Positions 1 to 11,370 of a stretch of 64,000 nt of DNA are shown here, piece by piece. Made by a program: the position numbers and the translations under genes. Location of the stretch: positions 496,001 to 560,000 of the forward strand of contig JACGCM010000018.1 of NCBI GenBank assembly GCA_014058105.1, given 5' to 3'. Position 1 is the first letter of the stretch, and the number at the start of each line of letters is the position of its first letter. This stretch comes from Kingdonia uniflora (Eukaryota > Streptophyta > Magnoliopsida > Ranunculales > Circaeasteraceae). The notes beneath the pieces are model-generated. The model made no database searches. It was not told where the DNA came from and saw only the letters and a list, made by a program, of their open reading frames with translations.

Positions 1-188
1 AATATATCTAAATTACTCAGATACCATGTTCTTGATTTAAACTTGTTAACTATGGCATGTATCTGTTGGTATATGTGAACTATTATAAATGTAAACTGTT
101 ATGACAGGTGGAACTGACAGCTAGCCAAAGTCAATGTGACGCGTTACGCATCTAAAATAAATAATTGAATGCTGAGATAAGTTCATGT

Positions 189-1325
189 CAGGGGTCATTA
201 CAGAGAGTTACTGTATTAGAAGAAAATTTTAAAGTAGAGATTTTAAAAGATCGATGTACAGTAACCTGATTGATAGAGACACTCTGAGAAAAAGAGGCAC
301 ACCTAGTTGTTGCACTGAGAAAGATAGAGGGTTTAAAAGAAGTAATAAGGAAAAATGGTATTGAAGCTGTGGGCATCTCAGAACATGCTAGCCAATAAGC
401 GGCTGAATTGACATCTGCTCGCACCTAAGTTACAGAACTGTTGGCAGTTGTATAGGAAGAAAGAAATATTGTGAAAGACTTGCAATTTCAAGTCAATATG
501 TTCGAGGCGGAGATAGCCGATATGCGAGTTCATGCTCGTAATTATGAAATATTGTGGCGATTTGGTGATGTGATGGTAAAGAAGTTAGAAGAGGTTCGCA
601 ATCAGCAAAGAGAAGACATAAGCAAGGCTTGGAATGATATACATATGTTAGAGCATACTGTGCAATTGTGGGATTTAAATATCTTCGAGTTCCGAACAGA
701 AAATGACAAACTACGAGATTTAAATAGGAAGCTAAATGCTGACCTAACACGGGCGGAGATACGTCTCGATGAAAGGAGGGTAGAATGTGAAGGTCTTGAA
801 GCTGAAATGGAGGGGTCGATATCTTTGATTTATCATCTGGAAGAATTCCTGACAGTGCTGGAATCTCGGAATGCTGATGTGGGGGATAGAAAACAATGAG
901 CGAAGAAACGCTGTGAATATTTGGAAGCTACGCTGAAGGAAGCGCAAAGTAAGCTTAGCTAGCATATTCTTTGTAAACAGGTGAAAAGTAAAGCAGGCGA
1001 TGTGCGAGAGAGAGAGTTGATAGTAGTGATTTTATTCTTCGTATCAAATTTCAAGAGACTGAAAGTATAAAGTAAAATGGTATATGAAAGTTTAGCTGCC
1101 AAAGGTGTGCAGTGTGAGATAAAGTTAATACGATCTGAGTATCTAGTTCCCATGATGGCCAAAATTGGCTCTCTTAAACAGAGTATGGTTAGAGATGGAA
1201 AGATAATTGTTATAGGGATAATGCCAAAATTTATGCATCAACGGCTGTATAAGGGTTGTGCACGTGACGTTGGAGGACCTTCTAATTTAGGTAATGATTC
1301 GAGTGATAGCTCTAGTGAGGAATGA
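189..1325 (+). pseudogene. Antisense coiled-coil gene of Tat element 1 (3' part)
   Basis: A plus-strand reading frame antisense to the gag-pol of its element. The best open stretch is 471-899 (142 codons), rich in Glu, Lys, Arg and Leu with heptad-like spacing, as in a long coiled coil. The same frame extends upstream to about 189 through several stops. A further piece at 1077-1325 ends in an acidic Ser-rich tail (…DSSSEE) before a TGA. Its place between integrase and the missing 3' LTR matches the antisense genes at 33713-51763 and 42331-45947, but the C-terminus differs: the VEKN ending of those two copies is absent. Function unknown; homology is inferred from position, strand and coiled-coil character. 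Confidence 0.6.
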
Positions 1326-1529
1326 GGTGTAATGAATGTGATAAGGTTATATGTATACTAAACAAATATAGTAGATAGAGTGTAGAATGAAATAACTAAC
1401 GGTAAAAGAACGATCTATTCTAACCTTATGAGGAACCAACGGTAATGTATGGGTTGGATACCTGTTTTATAGAATGATTCCAAAAGTTTTTGTATAGTAA
1501 ATGGTTGTTAAGGAAACAACGTAGAAAAA

Positions 1530-1832
1530 CATAGAAGATCGGCTTTACTGAAGCCATAAATGACCTGTAATATGATATGTGATCTATTTGACCGAAGCAG
1601 CAAACAGTCTGTAATGTATAGATGATCAGTTTGGCTGAAGAAACAAACGATATGTAATGTATAGATGATCAGTTTGGCTGAAGAAACAAACGATCTGTAA
1701 TGTATAGATGTTCAGTTTGGCTGAAGTAACAAACAATCTGTAATGTATAGATGATCACTTTGGCTGAAGCAACAAACGATCTATAATATATAGATGATCA
1801 CTTTGGCTGAAGCAACAAACGATTTATAATTT
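1530..1832. repeat. Tandem repeat, unit about 43 bp, between integrase and antisense gene
   Basis: About six degenerate head-to-tail copies share a core reading gatcagtttggctgaag, followed by aaacaaacgat and ctgtaatgtatagat. The array lies just past the integrase stop in the element's own direction. Tandem repeats of other units occupy the same place in both other Tat copies. Confidence 0.85.
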
Positions 1833-2064
1833 GCATATAGAAGTACTTGTTGGATATACAAGAAAAGTACTATAATGTAGGGTAATCTAACACAAGTATT
1901 TCATTGGTGTAAGATTGACGTACGACAAATGTGTTAGATAGAGTACTGTATGAAATAGTTGAAAGTATTCAGATGTATGGGGATCAAACATAAGTCTTTT
2001 ATTGATCTAAGATCGTCATAAAAGATGATTGATTTATTATAGAAAAGTATAATGTGATATATTA

Positions 2065-3160
2065 TTATCTACGATACAACTTCAATCTCCTCGTGTTCCA
2101 AGGATTAGGTATTCGTTCTCCATGTTCAGTGGTAAGATCGTAAGAACCAAGGCCACTTTTAATTAATAATGACAAAAGGACCTTCCCAATTTTTGGCCAG
2201 TTTCCCCGCATTGACTTTTTTCTTTGTTTGAGAATTTCTCGTAGGACGAGGTCCTTGATTTTGAACTCTCTATGACGAACGCGCTTGTTGTAAGATTGGG
2301 CTAAAACTTGGTGGTATCTTCCCAAATTCATGATTGCTCTGCCTCGAGTCTCCTAGATTCAATTCATGTTACATACCAACTGAAATTCATTTTCTTTATC
2401 TGTCATGGTGTGGTCGCGTATTGGGTGATGATACTGAGAGAGGATAATTGCATATGTACCATAAGCCTGGAGGAACGACGTGTATCCAGTTAATACTCGA
2501 GGTATTATTCGATATGCCCATAATACATGTGGTAATTCTTGGACCCAATTACCCTTCTTTTCTGTCAAACATTTTTTAATTCCATCCACGATAGTACGAT
2601 TAGTGATTTCGGCCTGACCATTACCTTGTGGGTAATATGGATTGGAAGGAGAGTGTATGATGTTATGCTAATTAAGGAATTCGATGACTCTGGAGCGAAC
2701 AAGCTAAGATCTATTGTCGATTCTGATGAGATGGTACAGCCAAAACGGATGATGATAGTTTCCCATATAAATTTGATGACTTCGTCTTTACGTGCGCGAC
2801 ACAGTGGGACTGCTTCTACCCATTTAGTGAAGTAATCCAATACTACTAGGAGGTGCTTCCTTTTGCCTGGTGCAGTAGGGAATTCTCCTATGAGGTCAAG
2901 TACCCATCTTTTGATTGGCCAAACAACATTGCTGGAATGGAGTTCCAAGGCTGGAGATAAAATTTGGGGGACATGTCATTGGCAGGCATCGCATTTTCTT
3001 GCGAGTTCAATGGCTTGAGCTTTCATTTTAGGCCAAAAGACTCCTTGGGTAAGAGCTCGATTTGCTAGAGATCATCCTGTGGCATAGGAACCATAAGTGC
3101 CTTTGTGAAGTTCATGTAGGAATTTTTAAGCTTCTTTGTTAGACAAGCACTCGAGATATG
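2065..3160 (-). pseudogene. Integrase of Tat element 1 (broken)
   Basis: Minus-strand fragments in order: the Cys pair of the zinc-binding region (C-DAC, about 2980), the catalytic core start RWVLDLIGEF (first Asp) near 2890, a damaged middle part, then the C-terminal part with LPHVLWAYR, DKENEF and NLGRYHQ and the ending NPWNTRRLKLYRR before the stop at 2065. Integrase joins element cDNA to host DNA. Several frameshifts and a scrambled second-Asp region make it non-functional. The sequence is collinear with the integrase of the inner Tat copy at 40100-41286. Confidence 0.85.
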
Positions 3161-3230
3161 GTCCTGTGACAAAAATTTAGTAAAGGAGATTATTTTTCAT
3201 GATGTATCGGTTAGCATTATCAAGCACGCA

Positions 3231-3840
3231 TTACCTTTCAGTAGGATCTGTAGGGAGTTCGCCATTAAACGTGTTTTTAGCTCTAATATACTTAAGAAAA
3301 TGTCGTCTCCAATCATCTTCGCCTTCTTTAATGCCCCTAGTATTAATAGAAATTGAGCTTATGATGTTAATGTTGGGGGTGGATAATACTTCAATCTTGA
3401 GATATAGAGCTTCTGTGCCAAGGATTCCTACGAGATAAGCAAGAAAATTAGAATGTTTATTTTCTCTGCGCAGTAAATATTTAATAGTAATCCTCTTGAA
3501 TCTGTGCATTCTGTCGGCTACTGCTGCTGCATAATCAATCATCTTTCCATTCTTCTAGAATTTTTCTATGTAATTGTTTACAATGAGTAAAGAGTCCATA
3601 TACATAAACAACTTGGAGACTCCAATTTCGAGAGCCATATATAGACCGTGAATCATTGCTTCATACTCGGCCTCATTATTGGTAGCTTCGAAATTGAGTC
3701 TAACTGCCTTCCCGATCCTATCATTGGAAGGTGAGATAAGTACGATTCTGATACCTGATTCTGCAGGTCTAGAAGACCCATCAGTTAAAAGACGCCATTC
3801 CTTTTGAGTTATCCAGTCTGACTTTTTTTTGAACTTTTTT
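3231..3840 (-). pseudogene. Archaeal-like RNase H (aRNH) of Tat element 1
   Basis: On the minus strand a frame begins with LLTDGSSRPAESGI, the DG(S) motif of the first catalytic Asp, followed by LNFEATNNEAEYEAMIHGL with the NNxAEY motif, then a C-terminal stretch from MIDYAAAVADRM. This second RNase H between RNase H and integrase defines the Tat lineage in plants. Some frame breaks separate the halves, so it is a remnant. No operon-like signals apply: in the intact element this would be part of a single polyprotein. Confidence 0.8.
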
Positions 3841-3949
3841 TCGAAGTGTTATTCATTGGTATCCGTATTATCTTCTTCCTAGTCCAGATCTTCAACCAGG
3901 AAGTCCGCAAGGAAATCTGCTACTGTTTGACCCTTTTCAGAATATTATG

Positions 3950-5330
3950 GTTTAAAATGAATATCATGTTCGCCTAGTGTGACCGACCATTATTATACTC
4001 ATCTGGATTTCTCTCGCTTGGATTAAATCTTTCGTAAAGGGTAATTTGTCACTACTCGAACTGAGTGCGCTTGAAAATACTGTCTCAATTTTTATGATGT
4101 GTATACGAGAGCAAAGAGTAACTTCTCGATCTTGGTATATCGGGTCTCTGCTGGAGTAAGAGTTTTACTGACAAAGTGGATAGGTTTCTCTGCCTTCTCA
4201 TCAAGTCGAATGAGAACAAAACTTAATAACTCGTTAGTAACTGCAAGATATATGATGAGTTCTTCCCCTTCTTTAGGTGTACTCATCACTGGTGGTGAAC
4301 CCAAGTAACGTTTGAGCTCCTAAAATACTGCTTCAGACTCTGCTGTCCACTCGATCTTAAGATCTTTCTTAAACTTCTTTGTTGTTGTTCCGTCATGCAA
4401 TAGATTGAACAACCAGCGACATCGATCTGAAGACTTTGAGACAAAAATATTTATTGCAACAATCTTGCCTGCTAAATTTATGTACGTCTTTCTTCATTCT
4501 TGGAGAAGGAATAGACAATAGAGCACAAATTCAATGTGGATCAGCTTCTATGCCTCGCTTACTGATCAAATGTCACAAGAATTTTCCAGATTGAACTCTG
4601 AACTAGCATTTTTCAGGGTTGAGTCGCATCTTGTAAAAATAGAAAATTTCAAAAGCAGTGTGCAAATCTTTTATATGGTTCTCCTTCTTAAGACTTTAGC
4701 ATAACATATCGTCAATGTAGACTTCCATCATTTTTCCAAGGTGATCGTTGAACATCTGGCTCTAACATTCTTAAGGCCGAATGGCATGACCTTATAGCAA
4801 TTAAGCCACGTTCTATAATGAAAGCTATTTTCTTTTGATCATCCGGTAGCAGAGGTATTTGATTGTATCCTGATGTGGCATCCATCATGGATAGAAGTTT
4901 GTGCCCTGAAGTGGAATCGAGTAGATGATTTATGATAGGAAGTAGGAAACTATCCTTTGGAGTGTATTTGTTGCGGTCTGTGAAATCCACGCACGCTCTG
5001 ATCTTGTCGTTCTTCTTTGGGACTGCTACAATGTTTGAGATCCATTCTGGGTAATTGGCCTTTCTGATGAAACTAACTTCGATGACTTTGTCGATCTCTT
5101 TATTGACTTCATCCCGGAGTCTTGGTGTTAATGTCATTTGTTTTTGTTTAACAGCTTCGGCCTTATCTTTCAAATTGAGCTTATGGCAGACCAGATTTGG
5201 ATCAATGCCTGACATTTCGTAAAAGGTCTAAGTGAAGACATCACTATTGTCTTTAAGGAATTGGATGAGGGCATCTCGTTCTGCCATTGTCAGAAGAGTG
5301 CCAATGTATGTTCCTTTCTTTTCTTCATTG
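3950..5330 (-). pseudogene. Reverse transcriptase and RNase H of Tat element 1 (broken)
   Basis: Minus-strand fragments cover the reverse transcriptase N-terminus (SNIVAVPKKNDKIRACVDF, then MDATSGYNQIPL near 4880), the catalytic EVYIDDMLC near 4700-4735, and the RNase H region with LIIYLAVTNELLS and HFVSKTLTPAETRYTKIEK at 4092-4304. The YIDD box and the fingers motif are typical of Ty3/gypsy polymerases. The frame changes after the GYNQIPLL block and there are further stops between the pieces. The order and sequence match the inner Tat copy at 38110-39357. Confidence 0.87.
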
Positions 5331-5995
5331 ATTTTGACGTACTCTATTATTTTTGTGTTTGGCAGATAATTTTCTGTAGAGTTCACTGTATAGTTTTATG
5401 CAATTTTTCATGTTGTTTTCTATAATTGCTATGCGAGCTGTGGTTCTGAGGATTCTGGAACAATTACAACAAAAATTTTACATGCTCTAGCTAGGTTCTG
5501 ACTTCCCTTAATTTCATATATGTCGCCATTCTATTCAAATTGCAGCGCCAAATGATAGGTGGATGGAATAACTCGCATATTGTGTAACCAACAATGGCCC
5601 ATTATCCCCAAATAATGAGATTTTGTATTGATAACATAAAAGACAACGTCAAGTGTTACGGGTCCTGGCGTAATAGGAAGTATAATCTTTTTTATACGTT
5701 CTTCTCTAGATCTGTTGAATTCACAAATATGAATGTCACTGGGCTATGCCTTGTCGGACAACCCCATCTCATCAATCGTGCTTTGAAAAAGTAATTCAAT
5801 AGTACTCCCAATATCTATCATCATCGTGTGAAGTACCATGTTTCTCATTTTTAACATGGTCATCAAAACATCATGGTGAGGATTGTTGATATAAGGAACA
5901 TCACAGTTGTCGAAAGAAATTCCTGTTCGCTGAGAGCTGGATATGGGAGGTAAACAAGCTTCTTTATCTTTCATGGATAGGTTGTAACATTGGCT
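5331..5995 (-). pseudogene. Aspartic protease of Tat element 1 (broken)
   Basis: The minus-strand segment at 5744-5974 contains GISFDNCDVPYINNPHHDVLM followed by MMIDIGSTIELLFQ. This is the retropepsin active-site region. The expected Asp-Thr-Gly reads Asp-Ile-Gly here, so the key Thr is lost, unlike the DTGS of the inner Tat copy at about 37564. Downstream the frame is fragmentary up to the reverse transcriptase. The protease would cut the gag-pol polyprotein. Confidence 0.75.
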
Positions 5996-5998
5996 GAA

Positions 5999-7614
5999 TC
6001 ATCGTATTTTGCTTCTATTCGATTGGTTGCCATTCTGAGTCTCAACGAAGTGGCTGATACATGATATAAATGTTTCTCTCCTGCCGGTACCTAGTTTGTA
6101 CGGCTTCTGCAGGATATTTGTAACTTCTGTTCTTATAACTCTCAACATCCATAATGTATTCATGCATTGGTCCATCTGCAAAGATTTACTCTAATAGTCA
6201 TTGTAGAGCGAAACAATGCCCGGTCTCATGATGGTGAACCTCGTGGTGAATACAATAAGGTTTGTTCTCAATAGGCGGGAGATACTGTGCATTTCAAAAA
6301 ATTATATCCTTATGAAGTATAGGATAAATGATGTTGGCTATAATTATATTCATCTTGGGAAGACTGGGTTTTGGCAAGTTACTGCCCTTCCGAGGTCGTT
6401 CGTCATTAGATTTTGTCTGTTTTCTGTCTCCTCCCTGATCCACAGTACGGTTGAAATCTTGGCCCGTGGATTGATCTCGAGCTTCAATGTTGCTCTCTGA
6501 GGTTTCTGCCTGTCAGACACCATTCTTTCCAGGTTAATATACCCGTTGAATTTTTTGATCATGTCTTCAAGATTTGTTGGTTTGTTCAGGTCAAGATACT
6601 CCTTCGCCTTTCCATCAACTAGTAAAGCATTGGTGAAAGCGGAAAATAGTAATTTTCTGGTTGAGCCGATCTACCTTTCGAGCTAACTCCAAAACCTGCT
6701 TAGTAAATGTCTCGAGCTTCACACCTGGCATCTGCTTGAGGCTGAAAAGGGAGTATAGATTCTTCTCTTTGTCTCTATTGTGCAAGTAATTCTTAATGAA
6801 GAGTTCTCACAACTGCTCAAAAGTCGTGATGGATCCTTCGAGTAGTGTATGGAACCATCGTAGGGGTCCGCCTGATAGGATGGTAGGGAAGAACCGACAT
6901 AATGTGGTTGGACGTGGAATGTTGGCCCAAAGCATCCTGGAAATCTTAGACGTATTCCACTGGATCAGTTCTTTTATTTTTTTTTCGGATTTTCGGAGTA
7001 TGGAACCCGGTGGGGACTTCGCCATCCAACAGCTCCTGTGCGATCGGGCTCTTCTGTAATCTATTATGGATTCCTTTAGTCAGAGTTTGAGCTTCGAGTA
7101 ATTCTATGATTTGCCTGTCAACATATTCCTGAGTCACATATTATCGAGCTGTAGTGGCTGGGCGTGTGGCGCGTCCTTCTCCAGGATTATGGTCGTCACT
7201 CCCTTTGCTTAGATGTTCTTTTTCTAGAACTTGAACTCTTCGAGGTGGATCTTCTACTTGTCTGACTCTCGCAAGGCCGCCATCTACTTCATGGTGGACC
7301 TCCTGGATCGGGATGGGCTCCATTTCCTGTTGGTGATGGTTAGATCGTGGGGTACCTCCTAGGTTATTACCTATTGGCAGAGGCCCTATTCTGTCATGAA
7401 CGAAAACTTGCGAGCCTTCTTGTTGTACACCTTTGTTCTTCTGAGCGGCGACCTGTTGACCCTGTAGGGCCTTCAACGCGTCATGTACACTCGCTTGCTA
7501 TTGTTCCAGAATAGCACGTCTCTTTTTTTTAGAATTTAAAGTAGCCCGCAGATCTGCTAATGCTGCACTCTCTCCTACTAAAACAATCAGTGCATTTTGA
7601 TCTGAAAGCGACAT
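5999..7614 (-). pseudogene. Gag of Tat element 1 (broken)
   Basis: A plausible start codon is at 7614 on the minus strand (MSLSDQNALIVLVGESAAL), about 75 bases inside the 5' LTR edge. Fragments follow in order: a charged N-terminal region with QQ-rich stretches (7141-7476), a segment with GFHTPKI (6946-7137), the capsid-like segment with LRWFHTLL (6807-7025), and a C-terminal linker with FNGYINLERMVSDRQKPQ (6350-6562). These match blocks in the gag of the inner Tat copy (GFHTPQI, LRWFHSLL, VNGYVDLEGMMSERQK). Stops and frameshifts occur throughout. Confidence 0.8.
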
Positions 7615-7665
7615 TCTGAAAAATAGACGATCAGCAGTTTATGAGACAATGGGTTTGAGAACTTC

Positions 7666-7687
7666 GGTTCCAATAGACATCGCCAAA
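7666..7687 (-). other. Primer binding site of Tat element 1 (degenerate)
   Basis: Read on the minus strand the sequence just inside the 5' LTR is tttggcgatgtctattgga. It aligns with tttggcaccgtctgtgggaa at the same place in the inner Tat copy and resembles a tRNA-Asp-type binding site with several changes. Confidence 0.6.
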
Positions 7688-8253
7688 TGTAATAGCCTAA
7701 ATCCGAGATTCAAACTTAGCCTTTGCACCAAATATGATTAGAACGCTCAAGGATAGTAAACAATAATCAACAAGATAATTTAGCGTGGAAAACCTTTGAA
7801 TATGTTAAAAACCACGACCTCTCTTGAAGATTTTGAAAAAGAGAAGATGATCTTATTGAGATTACTAACTTATTATAATAAGCGCTCTGGGTATCTTGAA
7901 TTTTAGAGTATAGATCTTCTGTGTAGAATTACCCCATCCTTAATCTGTAGTTCTCTGGTCATATTTATAGATCTGATCATATGATCGTTTGACGACCATT
8001 AATATTCTTAATGATGGACGTTACAAAGTATATATAAGATGCTCTTTGACCAGATTGTGTGATGTTCTAATCTCTGCTGCTGTACAACGACTCTATTGAT
8101 GACTGTACATTTGCATAAATTGAACTGTTAATGTGAAGGTCAAAAGTGATGACTCAAACTAAGGAATGTTGAACATATCTTTAGTTGTGCCTCCTGTATG
8201 TTGATGAGGTCGAGGATGAAGCTTGAGTCCGAGATACGAAATAAGTTATTACA
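7688..8253 (-). repeat. 5' LTR of Tat element 1
   Basis: About 566 bp with TG…CA ends. The U5-side block tttagcgtggaaaacctttg and accacgacctc is the reverse complement of a block conserved in the LTRs of the inner Tat (35049, 48646) and in the LTR at 30229. Outside it, at 8254, the copia A integrase frame continues without interruption, which fixes the boundary. Confidence 0.8.
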
Positions 8254-10806
8254 ATCCCTAAAGTAGATTTAAATAATTTTGATAAATGCCAATCTTGTAG
8301 TCAAACTAAGATTACTAAAACCTCACATAAAAGTATTGCAAAGGAATTACAACTTTTGGACTTAGTACACTCTGATATTTGTGAAATGGACGGAACACTC
8401 ACTCAAAATGGTAAAAGATATTTTATAACTTTTTAGATGATCATTCACACACACTATACTCATGTTTACTTGATGCGTCACAAAAGTGAAGTTATAGATA
8501 TGTTTAGGACATATGTAACAAAAGTTAAAAATCAGTTTGATAGAAATATTAAAAGATTTCGTAATGATAGAGGTACAGAGTAGGATTTACATGAATTTCA
8601 AAACTTGTATGAATCCTTAGGGATTATACATGAAACTACTGCTCCTTATTCTCCTGAATTTAATGGTAAAGGTTAACGCAAAAATAGAACTTACACTGAA
8701 TCAATAGTTGTTATATTACTTAGTTCTAGATCACCTAAATCTTTATGGGGTAAAGCATTATTATCTGTTTGCCATGTTTTAAAATGTATTCCTCATATCA
8801 CATTTGATTTGTCACCTTATAAAATTTGAAGAAAAAGAAAACCTAATATTAGCTATTTTAAGGTTTGGGCCTGTTTAGCGTATGTTCGTAAACCTGATCC
8901 TAAGCGAATTAAACCTGCTAGTAGAGCTTTAGAATGTGTTTTCAATGGCTATGCTATTAAAAGTAAAGCTTACATGTTTCTTGATATTAAGGATAATGTT
9001 ATCATTGAATCACTTGATGCTGATTTATTTGAGAATAAGTTTCCCTACTTACTAAGGGATAGTGGGGGTAGTAGTGGGGGTTCTCAACCATCTATTTCTT
9101 TGACCCCTAATGTACCTCAAGTAAAAGTTCCTAGAGCTGTTGATTATTATGATACAGACCTAGAACTTCGTAGAGGTAAACGTTTAAAGATTGCTAAGGA
9201 TTTTGGTAATGATTATGCTGTACATACCTTAGAATCTGAACCCAATACTATCAGGGAAGCGTTAACAAGTGACGCTGATTTGTGGCAAGAGGCCATTGAT
9301 GATAAAATGGATTCTCTTATTACAAATGAAGCTTGGGATTTAGTTAACCTACCTCTTGGTAGTTGTTCTATTGGGTGTAAATGGATATTAAAGAGAAAAC
9401 TTAAACTAGATGCTACTATAGATAAATATAAAGCAAGACTTGTAGCAAATGGATATGTGCAAAAAGAAAATATTGATTTCTTCGACACATATTCCCCAAT
9501 TACTCGTGTGACAACCATTAGAGTATTATTCGCCGTTGCTGCCGTGCACGATTTGATTATTCACCAAATAGATGTAAAAACTGTATTTTTAAATGGAGAG
9601 CTTGAAGAGGCATTATATATGGATCAGCCTGAAGGCTTTGTGATACCTGGTGAGGAACACAAAGTCTGCAAGCTGAACAAGACCTTATACGGTCTATAGC
9701 AAGCTCCAAAATAGTGGCACCATAGGATCGACCAACTACTTCGTTCAAATGGTTTTAAGATTAACATTGCTGATAAATGCCTATATTATAAAGTATCTGA
9801 TGAAAGTTATATTATGATATGTTTATATGTTGATGATCTTCTTATTTTTGACTCTACACTTGATTTCATTTTTGAAACCAAAAACATGTTTAATAATAAT
9901 TTTGATATGAAGGACTTAGGTGAGGCTAGTATAATTTTAGGCACGAAGATCGCACGCACAGACACTGGTATTACTCTTGATCAATTTCATTACATTGAGA
10001 AGATCTTAAAGAAGTATAAATATTTTTATCGTAGACCTGGTTGTACTCCTTGTGATCCACAAGTTAAACTCTTAAATAACTTGGGGGAGGCAGTTACACA
10101 GAAAGAATACGCAAGAATTATTGGTAGCCTTCGCTACGCTACGGACTGTACTAGACCTGATATAGCTTATGCTATAGGTGTTCTATGTAAATTTACAAGT
10201 AAACCAGGTTTGACGTACTGGGGTGCTATTGATCGAGTTGTGCGATACCTGAAAAGGACCACAAACTTGGGTTTACACTATCAAAAGTTTCCCGCGGTCC
10301 TTGATGGATTTAGCGATGCAGATTGGAACTCATTTTCGGATGATTTCAAAGCCACTTTTGGATGCGTGTTTAGTATAGCTGGCGGGTCAGTTTTTTGGAG
10401 ATCCAAGAAACAAATGATTCTAGCTCAGTCGACTATGGAGTCTGAGTTAGTAGTACTAACTGCAGCTAGTGAGGAGGCAAGTTGGTTGAAAGACCTCTTG
10501 TCTTATATTCCTTAATAGAGTAGGCCTATACCGCCGATTCTAATCTACTCGGATAGTACTGCTGCGATAACCAGAGTACGGAACAATTACTATAATGGTA
10601 AGAAGTTAGCAATACGTCGCAAGCACAGTACGATGAGAGGTTATCTCACATCTAGTATTGTTACAGTAGATTTTGTAAGATCGGAAATCAGCTTGGCCGA
10701 TCCTTTGACGAAAGGACTGTCTCGTAACAAAGTTTGGAGCACATCCTTAGGGATGGGACTAAAGCTTATTACAGAATCACAAGTGGTGGGAACCCAACCT
10801 AAATGA
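8254..10806 (+). pseudogene. Copia A pol: integrase, reverse transcriptase, RNase H (5' truncated)
   Basis: A single reading frame runs from 8254 to the TGA at 10804-10806. The end of the integrase zinc finger is visible (CQSC), then the core (LDLVHSDICE; RNDRGTE; YSPEFNGKG). Reverse transcriptase follows with WILKRKLKLD, RLVANGY, HQIDVKTVFLNGELEE, TLYGL and the catalytic ICLYVDDLLIF near 9826. RNase H has FSDADWN, STMESEL and a C-terminal ADPLTKGL. No frameshift was found, only in-frame stops, for example in YGL-stop-QAPK-stop-WH (about 9697-9714) and two at 10513-10518. Everything upstream was displaced by Tat element 1. The 8974-9699 and 9814-10515 stretches are the longest open parts. Confidence 0.9.
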
Positions 10807-11358
10807 CTAGAAATTCCAAGAAATAGGTTCAATGGGAAAAACAAATCATTGTAATATAGAATCATACAACTAGGAGCTTGTCACTCCAGAGTTCATCTCG
10901 TTGTACATATTGTATATATGCATGATATCTTACAGCGACTGTGAGGCGAGTTTCATAAACTCTTAATGAGTTCTATATCTCATTCTTTGAGTGGGGTGTC
11001 TACCTATAAAAACACTCTTAATAGACTCACCAAGGTGATTGTGAAAGTGTGACCGCTTCCTATGAGAATTATGCTAAATTCTCTAAAACCTTCACCTATA
11101 CTAGGATTAAGCACATGGCCGAAATGTACAGGCATTTAGAACTTGCACCTGGTAGGGTTGTATGTAGTTTTCCTTACTTTATAGAAACAAATAATGAGTT
11201 CAAGACTCTAATTACTTATTATTCTTATACGTTGAAGATTGTCTACTACGTAAAGGTTCAAGTCTAAGGACACATTTACTTAAGTACATCTTTATATATA
11301 TCAAAACCGTACTCTCATTTCTTTTCTCATTCATTTCTTTTTTTGGGGAAGTTTTTTA

Positions 11359-11370
11359 AAAGTGGGGGAT
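11359..11370 (+). other. Polypurine tract of copia A
   Basis: The purine run aaagtggggga lies directly before the LTR-like start tattggaattttt, about 550 bases past the pol stop. It would prime plus-strand synthesis. Confidence 0.55.

Larger units (their letters stand above)
1..8253 (-). mobile_element. Tat-lineage Ty3/gypsy retrotransposon 1, 3' end outside window
   Basis: Read on the minus strand the order is 5' LTR (7688-8253), primer binding site, gag, protease, reverse transcriptase, RNase H, a second archaeal-like RNase H, integrase, a tandem-repeat spacer, and an antisense coiled-coil reading frame that runs off the left edge. The extra RNase H between the normal RNase H and integrase is the hallmark of the plant Tat lineage (Tat, Ogre, Retand). 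All coding parts carry stops and frameshifts, so the copy is dead. It sits in the integrase region of copia A, whose coding frame resumes at 8254. The matching 3' LTR and left target duplication are not in the window. Confidence 0.88.

Noticed and set aside
1530..1832. Regular repeats resembling a CRISPR array
   Set aside because: The units abut without unique spacers and lie in a plant retrotransposon; this is an ordinary tandem repeat.
7666..7687. tRNA-like sequences at primer binding sites
   Set aside because: Only the 12-20 bases complementary to a tRNA 3' end are present; there is no cloverleaf.
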